Of a stretch of 64,000 nucleotides of DNA, positions 19,174-28,568 are shown one piece after another. Numbering within the stretch: the first letter of the stretch is position 1; each line of letters opens with the position of its first letter. The notes under the pieces were generated by a model, which had not been told where the DNA came from, ran no database searches, and saw only the letters and a list, made by a program, of their open reading frames with translations. The stretch covers positions 124,001-188,000 of the forward strand of contig SVEK01000001.1 of NCBI GenBank assembly GCA_015057405.1. The letters run 5' to 3'. Position numbers and translations under genes: made by a program. The DNA comes from Lachnospiraceae bacterium. Lineage in GTDB: Bacteria > Bacillota > Clostridia > Lachnospirales > Lachnospiraceae.

Positions 19174-19376
19174 ATTATCGTCCTCTCTTTCACAGAAAAT
19201 TATTATCATTTTATTATAACATGTAATGATGTTACAACCACACCTTACACATTAAACAACTGCAGCATTTTATTACCAAAAGTCAGTTGGCACAAACCAT
19301 ATTCTGAAATAGATTAATAAATATATAGTATAATACTACAAATGACAATACCCGTAATCACAAACACCCCTTAGAT
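19174..19376 (-). other. Non-coding stretch between T-box terminator and ilvD
   Basis: About 200 nt, AT-rich, no gene. A TATAAT on the minus strand at 19212-19217 has no good -35 partner at the right spacing, so a second ilvD promoter here is possible but not supported. Nothing else is seen. Confidence 0.4.
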
Positions 19377-19873
19377 GCAATAAAGCCCCAGATGGACTAA
19401 TCCATCTAGGGCGAACTGTACGAGTCCGTGTTACCACCTAACTTCAGAAATAAATTCTGCACTCAGCCGGTACTAAACGAATGAAACAAAAAATATAAAA
19501 CATAGTGACATCATATTCAATAAAATCTAATCCAACAACATCGAGTACCAATAATATCAAATACGACGACATTAAATACAGTTTCATCATCTGTATACCG
19601 CTTCCGCTATAACGTGCGGAAAATCCGTTGAAGTCTACTTAGTATGATCGGATATCAATAAATCTAACGAAAATCTTGATTAAGAAACAAGTTAATATAC
19701 AAACCAATCCAAAACATGTCATCTCAACCACACAAAATTCCATATCACACTGTTCGGTTCAAAGCTCCGAGGCTACCTTCCATACTGTCCTCACTAAGAC
19801 TCGCACCAACCGTCTCATCTCTTGGCTTTGGTACAATATGTACTCCTCCCCTTCACAGCCGTTAAAACTATTA
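19377..19873 (-). promoter_or_regulatory. T-box leader upstream of ilvD
   Basis: The 14-nt T-box proper is seen as TAGGTGGTAACACGG (complement of 19426-19440), with its antiterminator partner TTCGCCCT (19408-19415) and a 12-bp terminator hairpin (19385-19412) followed by TTTATTG. Stem I is recognisable near 19750-19850: GACGG-TTGGTGCGAG-TC carries the GNUG-type distal motif, and AAAGC (19825-19829) closes with GCTTT (19761-19765). The likely specifier, just above that closing stem, is CTC (Leu) at 19769-19771, an inference. About 250 nt separate stem I from the antiterminator, longer than usual. T-boxes bind uncharged tRNA and prevent termination. Confidence 0.88.
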
Positions 19874-19879
19874 AATCAA

Positions 19880-19908
19880 AGTATACTAATTATGTGAGTG
19901 AGTGTCAA
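19880..19908 (-). promoter_or_regulatory. Sigma-A promoter of the T-box / ilvD transcript
   Basis: Minus strand TTGACA (19903-19908), 17-nt spacer, TATACT (19880-19885). The -35 box lies inside the last codons of the upstream LCP gene. The predicted start near 19873 fits the beginning of the T-box leader. Confidence 0.85.
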
Positions 19909-20935
19909 GTGCTAAATTCTCAAAAACAAACTCATTATATGCCCTTACATTTTGTTCAATGTCTATTGCAAGCACATCCTGTCCATTAACACTTTCATTA
20001 GAAAATGAACCATCAATAGGAATTCTGAGCTGATTAATCTCTGTCGTTCCCATCAAAATAACATTTGTCATGTAATCCATAATCTGTTCAGCAGTCAGAT
20101 CACTTGTTACTTCAGGCAAAATTACCTCTGCTGTCTCATACCACTTACTTAACGGACGGGTTTTCATTTTGGTAAAAATCTGTCCAATGACGTAACGTTG
20201 TCTTTCCGTTCTGCCAAAATCACCCTTAATATCCTGTCTTATTCTGCAATATGCAAGAGCCTGGGTTCCGTTCATATTATTAATACCCGGTTTCAATTTA
20301 AGCACAGAAGTTCTGTGATATGCACTCATAAGATATGAATGCTCAGCATCTGTCAACTTGATTTTCACACCGCCGAGTTCATTGATTACCTTTTTAAATG
20401 CAGCAAAATCAACAAGAGCATATCCTTCAACCTTAAATCCAAAGTTAGAAAGTATTGTCTTATATAATAAGTCAACACCGCCATAAGAATAAGCCGCATT
20501 AAATTTATGTTTTCCGTAACCCGGAATATCAACATACATATCTCTCATTAATGATGTAAGCTTCAACTTCTTATGCTTCATATCAATTGTAGCAATCATG
20601 CACGAATCCGAACGACCGGCTTCATTCCATGACTCACGTTTATCTGCACCGATAAGTAATATATTAATAATTGAATCATCCGAAACAGACGATTCGCCGT
20701 TAAGATATTTTTTTTCTATTTCCTTAAGATCAACAGAACTGTCTCTGTTCACAAGATTTAGTGTATTCTGAAGTTTCCACTTGAACGCCGCTGCCTGATT
20801 TCCCACAACAGCCGATAAAACAAGCAAAATAATAACAAAACACCGGAAAATACGCCTTTTACGCCTAAGCTTTTTCCTTCTCGCTTCTTTCTTATTATAT
20901 TTGATATCATTTTCCTGCATATTCCCATCATTCAA
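19886..20935 (-). CDS. LytR-CpsA-Psr (LCP) family glycopolymer ligase
   Basis: 349 residues. LCP proteins transfer lipid-linked teichoic acid or capsule chains to peptidoglycan on the outer face of the membrane. A basic cytoplasmic N-terminus (RRKKLRRKRR) precedes one membrane helix (about 28-48); the LCP domain spans about 85-310 with NILLIGADKRE, SDSCMIATID, LMRDMYVDIPGYG, FNAAYSYGG and the arginine-rich YCRIRQD/GRTERQR pair. The ATG follows AGGAG and overlaps the preceding glycosyltransferase by 8 nt, suggesting coupled expression with envelope glycan synthesis. Confidence 0.92.
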   Translation of the reverse strand: MNDGNMQENDIKYNKKEARRKKLRRKRRIFRCFVIILLVLSAVVGNQAAAFKWKLQNTLNLVNRDSSVDLKEIEKKYLNGESSVSDDSIINILLIGADKRESWNEAGRSDSCMIATIDMKHKKLKLTSLMRDMYVDIPGYGKHKFNAAYSYGGVDLLYKTILSNFGFKVEGYALVDFAAFKKVINELGGVKIKLTDAEHSYLMSAYHRTSVLKLKPGINNMNGTQALAYCRIRQDIKGDFGRTERQRYVIGQIFTKMKTRPLSKWYETAEVILPEVTSDLTAEQIMDYMTNVILMGTTEINQLRIPIDGSFSNESVNGQDVLAIDIEQNVRAYNEFVFENLALDTHSHN

Positions 20936-21917
20936 CTCCTGTCCAATACAGTTTATTCATTGTTTTTTTCATAATCTTTTTTGTCGATAAACTTTTGTAT
21001 CGTTTACCGGCCCTATAGCCAAGATACTTGAATGCACTTTGAAGAACCAAATCCGGAATCAAATATATTCTTCCGGACTTTATTAATCTTTTACATGTAG
21101 TAAGCACAAGTTTTATTCCCTCTCCTTCCGAAGGAACCTTATCAAATACGTAAGAATACTGCACATGTGATACTGCAAGGTCAAAATTTCTTCTGTATTG
21201 TTCCATGTATGAATAAGCATGTGAATGAATCACTTTTGCATCTGCCACATACTTTACAGAATAACCATTTTCAATAAGGGCAGCTGCCATAAGCATATCT
21301 TCATTAAATATAGTCTTTTTTACAAACTCGCCTGATTCATTATATCGTTTCACACTGTACATAGCACACACATCCGAGCAAAAATAAGTCTTAATACCAA
21401 GTTCATTTAATGTATCACTATTTTGAATTCTGTCTTTATCAGGATAATTAAACTCCCTTGTAATGCGCTCAATATATCCGGCATTATCCCTTGGAAGCTG
21501 TCTTGCATAAGCTGCCGCAACTCTTTCGTCCGCAAATGCATTCATTAGATTCTCAAAAAGAGAATTATCATACGGAACCGCATCCTGGGTCATACAAACC
21601 GCATAATCGGTCTGCACAAGAGACATTCCGTGGTTTCTTGTACCGCCATGGTCAAACTCTCTCTGCATAATATACTCTACAGATATTTTAGAAGTCATGT
21701 CCAAATCATGAACAATGTCTATGTTATCTATAGTGCTTATATGTTCTAACATCCTTTTATAATCGGAATCACACTCATTTATACTGCTTGTTTCAGGCAC
21801 TGTCCAAAGTAAAATAATCTTATATGGCACAATAGTTTGACTAAGTAATTTATGAATTAATGTTTTTAACGATTCTCCCGGATTAAACACAGGAATAATA
21901 ACGGTTATATCACCCAT
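20928..21917 (-). CDS. Family 2 glycosyltransferase, rhamnosyltransferase-like
   Basis: 329 residues. A GT-A fold nucleotide-sugar transferase: VIIPVFNPGESL at the N-terminus, the FDHGGTRNHG motif and TQDAVPYD typical of rhamnosyltransferase-like GT2 enzymes, and an FNEDMLMAAALIENG acceptor-side block. The ATG lies eight bases after GGAGG, which itself is part of the end of the methionine synthase gene, and the two genes overlap by 8 nt. The dTDP-rhamnose genes at 54008-57494 could supply the donor, an inference. Confidence 0.87.
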   Translation of the reverse strand: MGDITVIIPVFNPGESLKTLIHKLLSQTIVPYKIILLWTVPETSSINECDSDYKRMLEHISTIDNIDIVHDLDMTSKISVEYIMQREFDHGGTRNHGMSLVQTDYAVCMTQDAVPYDNSLFENLMNAFADERVAAAYARQLPRDNAGYIERITREFNYPDKDRIQNSDTLNELGIKTYFCSDVCAMYSVKRYNESGEFVKKTIFNEDMLMAAALIENGYSVKYVADAKVIHSHAYSYMEQYRRNFDLAVSHVQYSYVFDKVPSEGEGIKLVLTTCKRLIKSGRIYLIPDLVLQSAFKYLGYRAGKRYKSLSTKKIMKKTMNKLYWTGVE

Positions 21918-24432
21918 TCATTGTTCCTCCGTTAACAAGTGTGGTCGCAACTTTTACCGCTTCTCCGGCATCTTTTGAATATGCATCGGCACCTATCTCA
22001 TTTGCAAAATCATCCGTTACAACGGCTCCGCCTATCATAATCTTTGCCTTGATATTCTTAGTGCGGGCAAGCTCCACAACTTTTTTCATCTCCATCATTG
22101 TTGTCGTCATAAGAGCAGATAATCCAATAATATCAGCATCATATTCTGTAGCCGCAGCAATGATATCTTCAGCTTCCACATTTTTTCCTAAATCATGTAT
22201 CTCAAATCCACAGTTTTTAAGCATAATTGCAACCAAATTCTTGCCGATATCATGTATATCACCTTTGACTGTTGCTATAACTACAACGCCATTTTTTTGA
22301 CTTATTTCTCCCGACTGCTCAAGAAGGGGTTCAAGATAATCTACAGCTGTTTTCATCGCTTCAGCACTCTTCATAAGCTGTGGAAGAAAATATCTGCCCT
22401 TTTCAAACAGTTCACCCACTTTATTTATAGCAGGTACCAGTGCCCCGTTAATAATCTCTTCAGGAGTAAGATGGTTAAGAGCAGCTTTGACATCATTAAC
22501 TATCTGGTCTTTTCTTCCTTTGAGAACAGCCTCATATATTACAGGGTCTGTTAAATCCTGATTGACAACATTATTCTCATTGGTCGCAGATTTTGTATCC
22601 ACTGAATCTTGTTTTAACTGCTGATCCGTATTCCGTTTCACAACACTTTTATGTTCTTCATTAAATATTGTAACTCTTTCAACATATCTTACATCTGCAT
22701 CTTCTCTTGCCATAAGCAGGTCAGTTGAATAAACGGTATTCATAAGAAGTTCCTGCATTGGGTTGGCTATTGCCATTGTTAATCCGGCATTGATTGCAAG
22801 TGCTATAAACGCAGAATTGACAAATGACCTTTCAGGAAGTCCAAATGATATATTAGATAAACCACAAACAGTTGATACTCCAAGTTCATTCGAACAATAT
22901 CTTATTGTTTCAAGTGTTTCAAGAGCAGCATTTTTATTGGCACCCACAGTTGTTACAAGACCGTCTACAACTATATCCTTTCTCGGAATATTGTATTTAT
23001 CTGCTGCCGCAACTATAGTGTCTATAATATTCTTCTTTTCATCAAGATCTTTTGGCAAACCTTCTTCAGACAACGGAAGTAATACAAACATTGCACCGTA
23101 TTTTTTTGCAATAGACAAAAGCCTGTCCATTTTATTTAGGTCAAGACTAATTGAATTCATAAGAGCACGACCCGGATAATTTCGGATAGCATACTCCATT
23201 GCATCAACATTGCTGGTATCAATTGACAACGGAAGATTTACCGCACTCGATACAGTCATTACAGCATTATATATTGTTTCTTTCTCGTCTATACCATTCA
23301 TTCCAACATTAATATCAAGAATATCTGCACCGTACTCCTCCTGCTCCTCAGCAAAAGTAACTACCATGTCAAGATTACCTTCTCTAAGTTCTGCCTGTAA
23401 GTCCTTCTTTCCCGTAGGATTAATACGTTCACCAATAATATATAATTTTCTGCCATCCGAAATATCAACAGAACTTCTCTCTGATGACAGTATCCTTTTT
23501 TGTGATGCAATACCTCTTAACGACTTAAGCTTTTCTGACAGTTCATTTGAATTAACAGAATCGGCCAATTTTTTAACACGTCTTATGCATTCAGGATCGG
23601 TTCCGCAACATCCGCCAAGAATTGTTGCTCCCGCATCAAATAATTTTGCTACCCCGGTTTCATATTCCTCATACGTAGAATTATAAACTGTTTTACCATT
23701 TTCAAGCGCAGGAATACCAAAATTAGGTTTGGCAATTATAGGTATTGTAGCAACCTCACTCATCATTTTTATAATATTAAGCATTTGAGTTGCACCGCTT
23801 GAACAATTTGCCCCCACTGCTGCCGCACCCATGGACTGTAAAACAACTACTGCGGTCTTTGGATCTGTTCCATATAAGGTTCTCCCATCTTCATTAAACG
23901 AAAGAGAAACCATAACAGGCAAATCTGAAGTTTCTTTAACAGCCAGCAAAGCAGCACGGCATTCCTGTAAACTCATCATAGTCTCAACCACAACAAGGTC
24001 AATTCCTGCTTCGTACAAATAACTCAACTGTTCCTTATATATCTCTACAAGTTCTTCAAATGTTCTTGTTCCGATAGGATATAACTGTTCCCCGGTCATT
24101 GTAATATCACCGGCAACATAACAACCTTCTTTACCGGCAACAGCTTCACGAGATATTGCTACAAGTTCCTTATTAATCCTTTCAATATCCCCTTCAAGAC
24201 CATACTCTGACAACTTGACACGATTACCACCAAAGGTCGGAGCATAAATAATATTACTTCCTGCTTCTATATACTGTCTCTGAATATCAAGCATTATTTC
24301 CCTGTTCTCAAGAATCCATTGTTCAGGGCAAACTCCTGCCGGCATTCCGGCCGCTTGAAGCATAGAACCCGTACCACCGTCAAGAACTACTATTCCTTTG
24401 TCAGCTAATTCAACAAACTCTTTTTCTGTCAT
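21910..24432 (-). CDS. metH: Cobalamin-dependent methionine synthase, short form
   Basis: About 840 residues. Homocysteine-binding domain about 1-300 with zinc cysteines in GANCSSG and GGCCGT; methyltetrahydrofolate-binding (pterin) domain about 330-590 (GERINPTGKK); B12 cap about 635-715; B12-binding domain about 725-840 with GDIHDIGKN, whose histidine ligates cobalt. The C-terminal S-adenosylmethionine reactivation domain of the E. coli enzyme is absent, as in many Clostridia. I prefer the ATG at 24432 to an in-frame GTG at 24441. It overlaps a glycosyltransferase gene, an odd pairing for a methionine enzyme. Confidence 0.9.
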   Translation of the reverse strand: MTEKEFVELADKGIVVLDGGTGSMLQAAGMPAGVCPEQWILENREIMLDIQRQYIEAGSNIIYAPTFGGNRVKLSEYGLEGDIERINKELVAISREAVAGKEGCYVAGDITMTGEQLYPIGTRTFEELVEIYKEQLSYLYEAGIDLVVVETMMSLQECRAALLAVKETSDLPVMVSLSFNEDGRTLYGTDPKTAVVVLQSMGAAAVGANCSSGATQMLNIIKMMSEVATIPIIAKPNFGIPALENGKTVYNSTYEEYETGVAKLFDAGATILGGCCGTDPECIRRVKKLADSVNSNELSEKLKSLRGIASQKRILSSERSSVDISDGRKLYIIGERINPTGKKDLQAELREGNLDMVVTFAEEQEEYGADILDINVGMNGIDEKETIYNAVMTVSSAVNLPLSIDTSNVDAMEYAIRNYPGRALMNSISLDLNKMDRLLSIAKKYGAMFVLLPLSEEGLPKDLDEKKNIIDTIVAAADKYNIPRKDIVVDGLVTTVGANKNAALETLETIRYCSNELGVSTVCGLSNISFGLPERSFVNSAFIALAINAGLTMAIANPMQELLMNTVYSTDLLMAREDADVRYVERVTIFNEEHKSVVKRNTDQQLKQDSVDTKSATNENNVVNQDLTDPVIYEAVLKGRKDQIVNDVKAALNHLTPEEIINGALVPAINKVGELFEKGRYFLPQLMKSAEAMKTAVDYLEPLLEQSGEISQKNGVVVIATVKGDIHDIGKNLVAIMLKNCGFEIHDLGKNVEAEDIIAAATEYDADIIGLSALMTTTMMEMKKVVELARTKNIKAKIMIGGAVVTDDFANEIGADAYSKDAGEAVKVATTLVNGGTMNG

Positions 24433-24538
24433 AAACAACACCCGCTTTTTTGTTTTTATGTATTTCTCAATTTTTTACCTATCAATATAATATAATAAAC
24501 ATTCCTACATTAACAATGTACGGCATGTACAGTTTATC

Positions 24539-25177
24539 TTAAAGAGAAACAATTGTAAAGACAATTATATTAGTCATATATATACTGGGTACAAGCGGAT
24601 ACGGCTTGCAAAGTCTAAACTTTTTCCAATCTATTTTCTTTCTGTATCTCATTACAAATAAAATCATTACTGTATTCCAATATATTAGTGCATATAATAA
24701 TGCCTCATAAAAGTTTACAATATTCCAAATACTCATATAATTAATTCCATATACAATTGCAAGAACTTCCGCATCCCCTTCTCCAATATATTTTCGTTTC
24801 CCTAACAACAAAAACACTAAACTGATAAACAGAAGAAATAGTAAAATCATTGCAGCATTACAGGACACACATACTAATCTTATCAAAGATACAATGTATA
24901 GTCCTAATCCCGGATATTGCATAAACAGATATACATAACCTGTGTAATAATCGACATATGCTAACTGACATAATATCACGTTATAATACAACCATATCAC
25001 AGTTGTAATCTTATCTTCTTCCCGGTAGCATCCCACTATAACATATATTATACAACTTACAGATATCAAATATATAATTAACCTGAAAAAGTAATTACTT
25101 CTATCTGATATTGACGGTTTAATATTCCTTATAAACCATTCATTAATAATAATTCCCATTAACATTTCCTCAGGCAT
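24539..25177 (-). CDS. Prepilin peptidase-like membrane protein (A24 family)
   Basis: Up to 212 residues with about six membrane segments. Type IV prepilin peptidases are membrane aspartyl proteases; both catalytic aspartates appear in context: D76 in AYVDYYTGYVY and D135 in the GxGD-type motif IGEGDAEV. The N-terminal methylase domain of the long form is missing, as in Tad/TadV-type enzymes. The frame opens at 25177, but the ATG at 25159 has GAGG at the right distance and may be the true start. Last gene of the pilus operon; expected to process the pilin at 29981-30202. Confidence 0.82.
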   Translation of the reverse strand: MPEEMLMGIIINEWFIRNIKPSISDRSNYFFRLIIYLISVSCIIYVIVGCYREEDKITTVIWLYYNVILCQLAYVDYYTGYVYLFMQYPGLGLYIVSLIRLVCVSCNAAMILLFLLFISLVFLLLGKRKYIGEGDAEVLAIVYGINYMSIWNIVNFYEALLYALIYWNTVMILFVMRYRKKIDWKKFRLCKPYPLVPSIYMTNIIVFTIVSL

Positions 25178-25211
25178 ATGAAAATCCCGTTCAAGAATAC
25201 ATTCCTATCTT

Positions 25212-27941
25212 TTATCTGTTTCGCAATCTTGTACGAATTCTTCTTCCTATTGTTTCAATATCATTTCCGGGTATTTTATAATCAGCTTCCAACTTACAAT
25301 CATTACGGTTACCAACCATATCTGTTACGATTACGTGAATATCCATATTTTTTGCTGCATATTCCGTAAGATCAATATCCTGATAACGATATACTCCTCC
25401 AATTTCGTATTCCGAAAAGATTGTTTCATCATTACAAGTTATAACAACACTATTAATACCCGAATGTTCGTCGACAATAATAACCTTTCCTTTTAACTTT
25501 TCTTTATCCCATCCACCGGTAACGGCAGTTGATATTATTGGAATGTCTACATCCAGATTAATATAAAGATTAGAAAAAAATCTGTTGCCTGCATAATCAT
25601 ATATTTCGGGTAAATACCTGTAACTGCCACTGGATAACTGATTAATATACACATCTGAAAACCTGAATTCTGCATTTTTGTCATCAACCTGATTGGTCTC
25701 ATACGCATTAGGAAAAGAAATTGTACTGCATCCTCCGTCTACATCTTCTAATAAATTAAACCAAGTGCCCGAATAATCAAAACCGCTCAATGAGTCACTT
25801 AACAATATAGGCTGTTTTAACATTGCTTTATTAACCCATTTTTCATTACTTTTATCACATCCTTCTAACGAATCCGGCAAAGTAATAAACGGTCGTATTT
25901 TATCAATCCTAATTCCACTCTCATAAACGGCCTCATTACCGGCTCTGTCAATGGCCGTAATATCAATTGAATGTTCTCCGCTTTCTTCAATTCTGTACGT
26001 ACCCTTAATTGATTCATTCGTTTCCTGCTGACTCATAGCACCTGACATAATCTCACCATCACAATAAACACTACAATTATCTACACCGCTGTAATTATCT
26101 GTTGTGTTTACTGTAAAAAAAACGTCTGTGTTATACCACCAGTCAGCGTTACCTTTAGTTGAATACTTTATCTTGGGTTTAGTTTTATCCTTTAATATTG
26201 TAAACGTTCCCGGAGTTGAAGATACATATTTCCCACCGGAAATAACCTGAAAATTATATTGTCCGTCAGGCTTACCTTCAAGAAAAGAAGTTGGATCAAC
26301 CGAATAAGAATACTCCCTTAAACCCGAAGTCAGAGTATGGCTCATAACACTTTTATTAACCAGCACAATTCTGTCTCCGTAGGGATTCTCATCTTCGTCA
26401 GACATAACAGTAAAAGAAGCTATTTCCGAATTACCGCCATATACACGAGCCCAAACATTATGACAATTATACCCGTTACGTCCGGGAGTCATTCCCGTAT
26501 TAATAATATAGGCTCTTGGAACAAGAAAAGAAAAATGATTACTTATACTTTTATTACCCACATTATCAATGGCGATTATATAATAAGTATCGCTGCTTCC
26601 TGCATTAACACAAAAATCACCGCCTGATTCTACTACCGTTTGCCGAATGTTGTTATAATATTTTTCACATATCAGTTGATTACTACTATTATACATACTA
26701 ATACTTCTAATACCTGAACCGATATCTGTAACCGTAAACGGAACATCCACTCTTCCAAATTCTTTGATATATGTATCCACATATATTTCCGGTGATACTC
26801 CATCTGAAATAAATGACTTTTTTAATTTGGTTGCTTTAACTTTATCGCACATGTTATCTTTATCAGAATTATCTATAGGATAAATAGAATCGTAATATAT
26901 TCTTGCCTCCGGAGTAACATCAATTGACTCTCCATCAGCAACAGTCACATATAATTTACCGCAGGAATTGTAATATGTAAGACTTTCGCTTCTTCCACTG
27001 GTTTTACTCTTATTATAATCAAAATATGATATTGGGCTTGTTTCGCTTCCGGATTCATAGAATTTGCCGGGCCTACAACCGGAAGAACTGCTTCCCTGAG
27101 ATATATAAAATTTCTGAGAATTTCCCCAACCACTTATATTGTACATATTATAATTTGGATGAAAATATCTGTCGGCAGCAGTAGTATCTTTCATATATGC
27201 CTGCATATCAATACTTACCCAGCTGTTATTTTTTACATAATACTTGCCATCACAAGGATACACATTATCTGTATTCTCAACATCCATATAATTAATTCGT
27301 ATGTTATCATTGCAAGCATCAAACACAACATTCTTATTAAAAAAACTGTCAAGTTCCTCAGGATTAGCCCATTGCCTTGCATTTTTTATTCCTTTTAAAG
27401 TTCTATACATGTATGTATTATTTTCTGCTGTTATCTTCCTGTAATCATTAGATTCAGAAACTTTTCCACAGAGTACTTCTCCATTTGACACAATAGTCAT
27501 AATCGCATCGAAACGGTACCGATTACTGTTCTGATATATTTTATTCCATGTTATATTTTTATTGCCGTTAAACAATGAATTAAGTTTACTGTGTTTTACT
27601 CGTCTGAGCACATAAGTATACCCATTTTTCTTAACCTCTGATACATTTTTTACATATGTTCCGCCTAATTTAACTTCTACTGAATCTTCCTTTCCGTCTA
27701 TCTCTATGGAAATCTTGTAGCCAATGGTTCTATACTTCACTGACGTTGTAGCAGTAGTTCCTCTGGAACAAAAATAAATGTAACCGTCGGACGAATTAAG
27801 CTTTGCTATATCAGAACTACTTTTACAAAACTTATCATAATAGGTATATGCATTGTCATATGTTCCTGCTTTAGAGTATCCCGGCATAACTATTAATGAA
27901 ATAAAACAAAGCATCAGCATTTTATGTATTACTTTCACCAT
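25212..27941 (-). CDS. Large secreted Ig-like repeat protein of the pilus operon
   Basis: About 909 residues; I do not recognise a named family for the whole. An N-terminal signal peptide (about 1-25, ending YSKAG) is followed by a unique region (about 30-380), then three or four beta-sandwich modules (about 380-890), each with a D-x-x-SG-(I/V) turn and a closing D-x-x-GN motif (AIDNVGNK, AIDRAGNEA, TDMVGNRND), like bacterial Ig-like domains. About 17 cysteines are spread along the chain, many for a secreted protein of an anaerobe. No LPxTG or C-terminal membrane helix is present. The ATG at 27941 lies one base after the preceding stop. Position suggests a pilus-associated adhesin or minor tip protein. 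Confidence 0.75.
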   Translation of the reverse strand: MVKVIHKMLMLCFISLIVMPGYSKAGTYDNAYTYYDKFCKSSSDIAKLNSSDGYIYFCSRGTTATTSVKYRTIGYKISIEIDGKEDSVEVKLGGTYVKNVSEVKKNGYTYVLRRVKHSKLNSLFNGNKNITWNKIYQNSNRYRFDAIMTIVSNGEVLCGKVSESNDYRKITAENNTYMYRTLKGIKNARQWANPEELDSFFNKNVVFDACNDNIRINYMDVENTDNVYPCDGKYYVKNNSWVSIDMQAYMKDTTAADRYFHPNYNMYNISGWGNSQKFYISQGSSSSGCRPGKFYESGSETSPISYFDYNKSKTSGRSESLTYYNSCGKLYVTVADGESIDVTPEARIYYDSIYPIDNSDKDNMCDKVKATKLKKSFISDGVSPEIYVDTYIKEFGRVDVPFTVTDIGSGIRSISMYNSSNQLICEKYYNNIRQTVVESGGDFCVNAGSSDTYYIIAIDNVGNKSISNHFSFLVPRAYIINTGMTPGRNGYNCHNVWARVYGGNSEIASFTVMSDEDENPYGDRIVLVNKSVMSHTLTSGLREYSYSVDPTSFLEGKPDGQYNFQVISGGKYVSSTPGTFTILKDKTKPKIKYSTKGNADWWYNTDVFFTVNTTDNYSGVDNCSVYCDGEIMSGAMSQQETNESIKGTYRIEESGEHSIDITAIDRAGNEAVYESGIRIDKIRPFITLPDSLEGCDKSNEKWVNKAMLKQPILLSDSLSGFDYSGTWFNLLEDVDGGCSTISFPNAYETNQVDDKNAEFRFSDVYINQLSSGSYRYLPEIYDYAGNRFFSNLYINLDVDIPIISTAVTGGWDKEKLKGKVIIVDEHSGINSVVITCNDETIFSEYEIGGVYRYQDIDLTEYAAKNMDIHVIVTDMVGNRNDCKLEADYKIPGNDIETIGRRIRTRLRNR

Positions 27942-27942
27942 T

Positions 27943-28554
27943 TTACTCACCCACTTTACATATTTTCATAATTCCTTTTGCCAACATCTCATTAAGACGC
28001 TGCTCCTCATCCTTTTCAACCATAACATTAATAAATGATGCAACATCCTCATCATCCGTTATCAAAGTTCCATCCGTATTGTAACAACCGGCTACGTATA
28101 CATTTCTAATAACATCAATACATTTGCCTGAAATCTGTTCTACCACCGAAATATCAATAATGTCTCCTTCACGTATTTTTCCGCAGACGATTTCTGAGAT
28201 ATCTGCAGCTTTAATCCCCATAGTGACAGGACTTTTCATCTTATCAACAGAATACATTTTATCTTCTAAAAATCCCTGTTGTATAAGAGTGTTATTGTCG
28301 AGATCTGCTATTACTTTTTTGTTAATAATACTCTTTCTGTCGCTTATAAGACTTTCAGATGCCATATCCTTATTTACCGCCTTCTTTTCAAATAAATCAT
28401 CTACATTATCAGCATCTATCACCGTTCCCTTTTTAATATATTGATTGGATATAAACACCTCGTATTTAGAACCCGTTTTGTTAAGTATAACAATTGTTAA
28501 AATCGCAACAACAATAACAAAAGGTATTAATATTGTCTTCTTCTTTATTTTCAT
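27943..28554 (-). CDS. CpaB/RcpC-like pilus assembly protein with SAF domain
   Basis: 203 residues. A single N-terminal membrane helix (about 7-26) is followed by a SAF-type domain (SNQYIKKGTVIDADNV) and a C-terminal beta region ending in VMVEKDEEQRLNEMLAKG. CpaB/RcpC proteins of Tad systems sit in the envelope and are thought to bind cell-wall material around the pilus. The start has AAGGGAAGGG upstream. The stop is one base from the start of the large Ig-like protein. Confidence 0.75.
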   Translation of the reverse strand: MKIKKKTILIPFVIVVAILTIVILNKTGSKYEVFISNQYIKKGTVIDADNVDDLFEKKAVNKDMASESLISDRKSIINKKVIADLDNNTLIQQGFLEDKMYSVDKMKSPVTMGIKAADISEIVCGKIREGDIIDISVVEQISGKCIDVIRNVYVAGCYNTDGTLITDDEDVASFINVMVEKDEEQRLNEMLAKGIMKICKVGE

Positions 28555-28568
28555 AACACCCTTCCCTT

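Noticed and set aside
19676-19897. Plus-strand open frame of 73 codons
   Set aside because: It is antisense to the T-box leader stem I and has no supporting start signal or recognisable protein.
23210-23686. Long plus-strand open frames antisense to metH and to other genes (up to 208 codons elsewhere)
   Set aside because: They mirror codon bias of the true genes on the other strand and show no domain or ribosome binding site.
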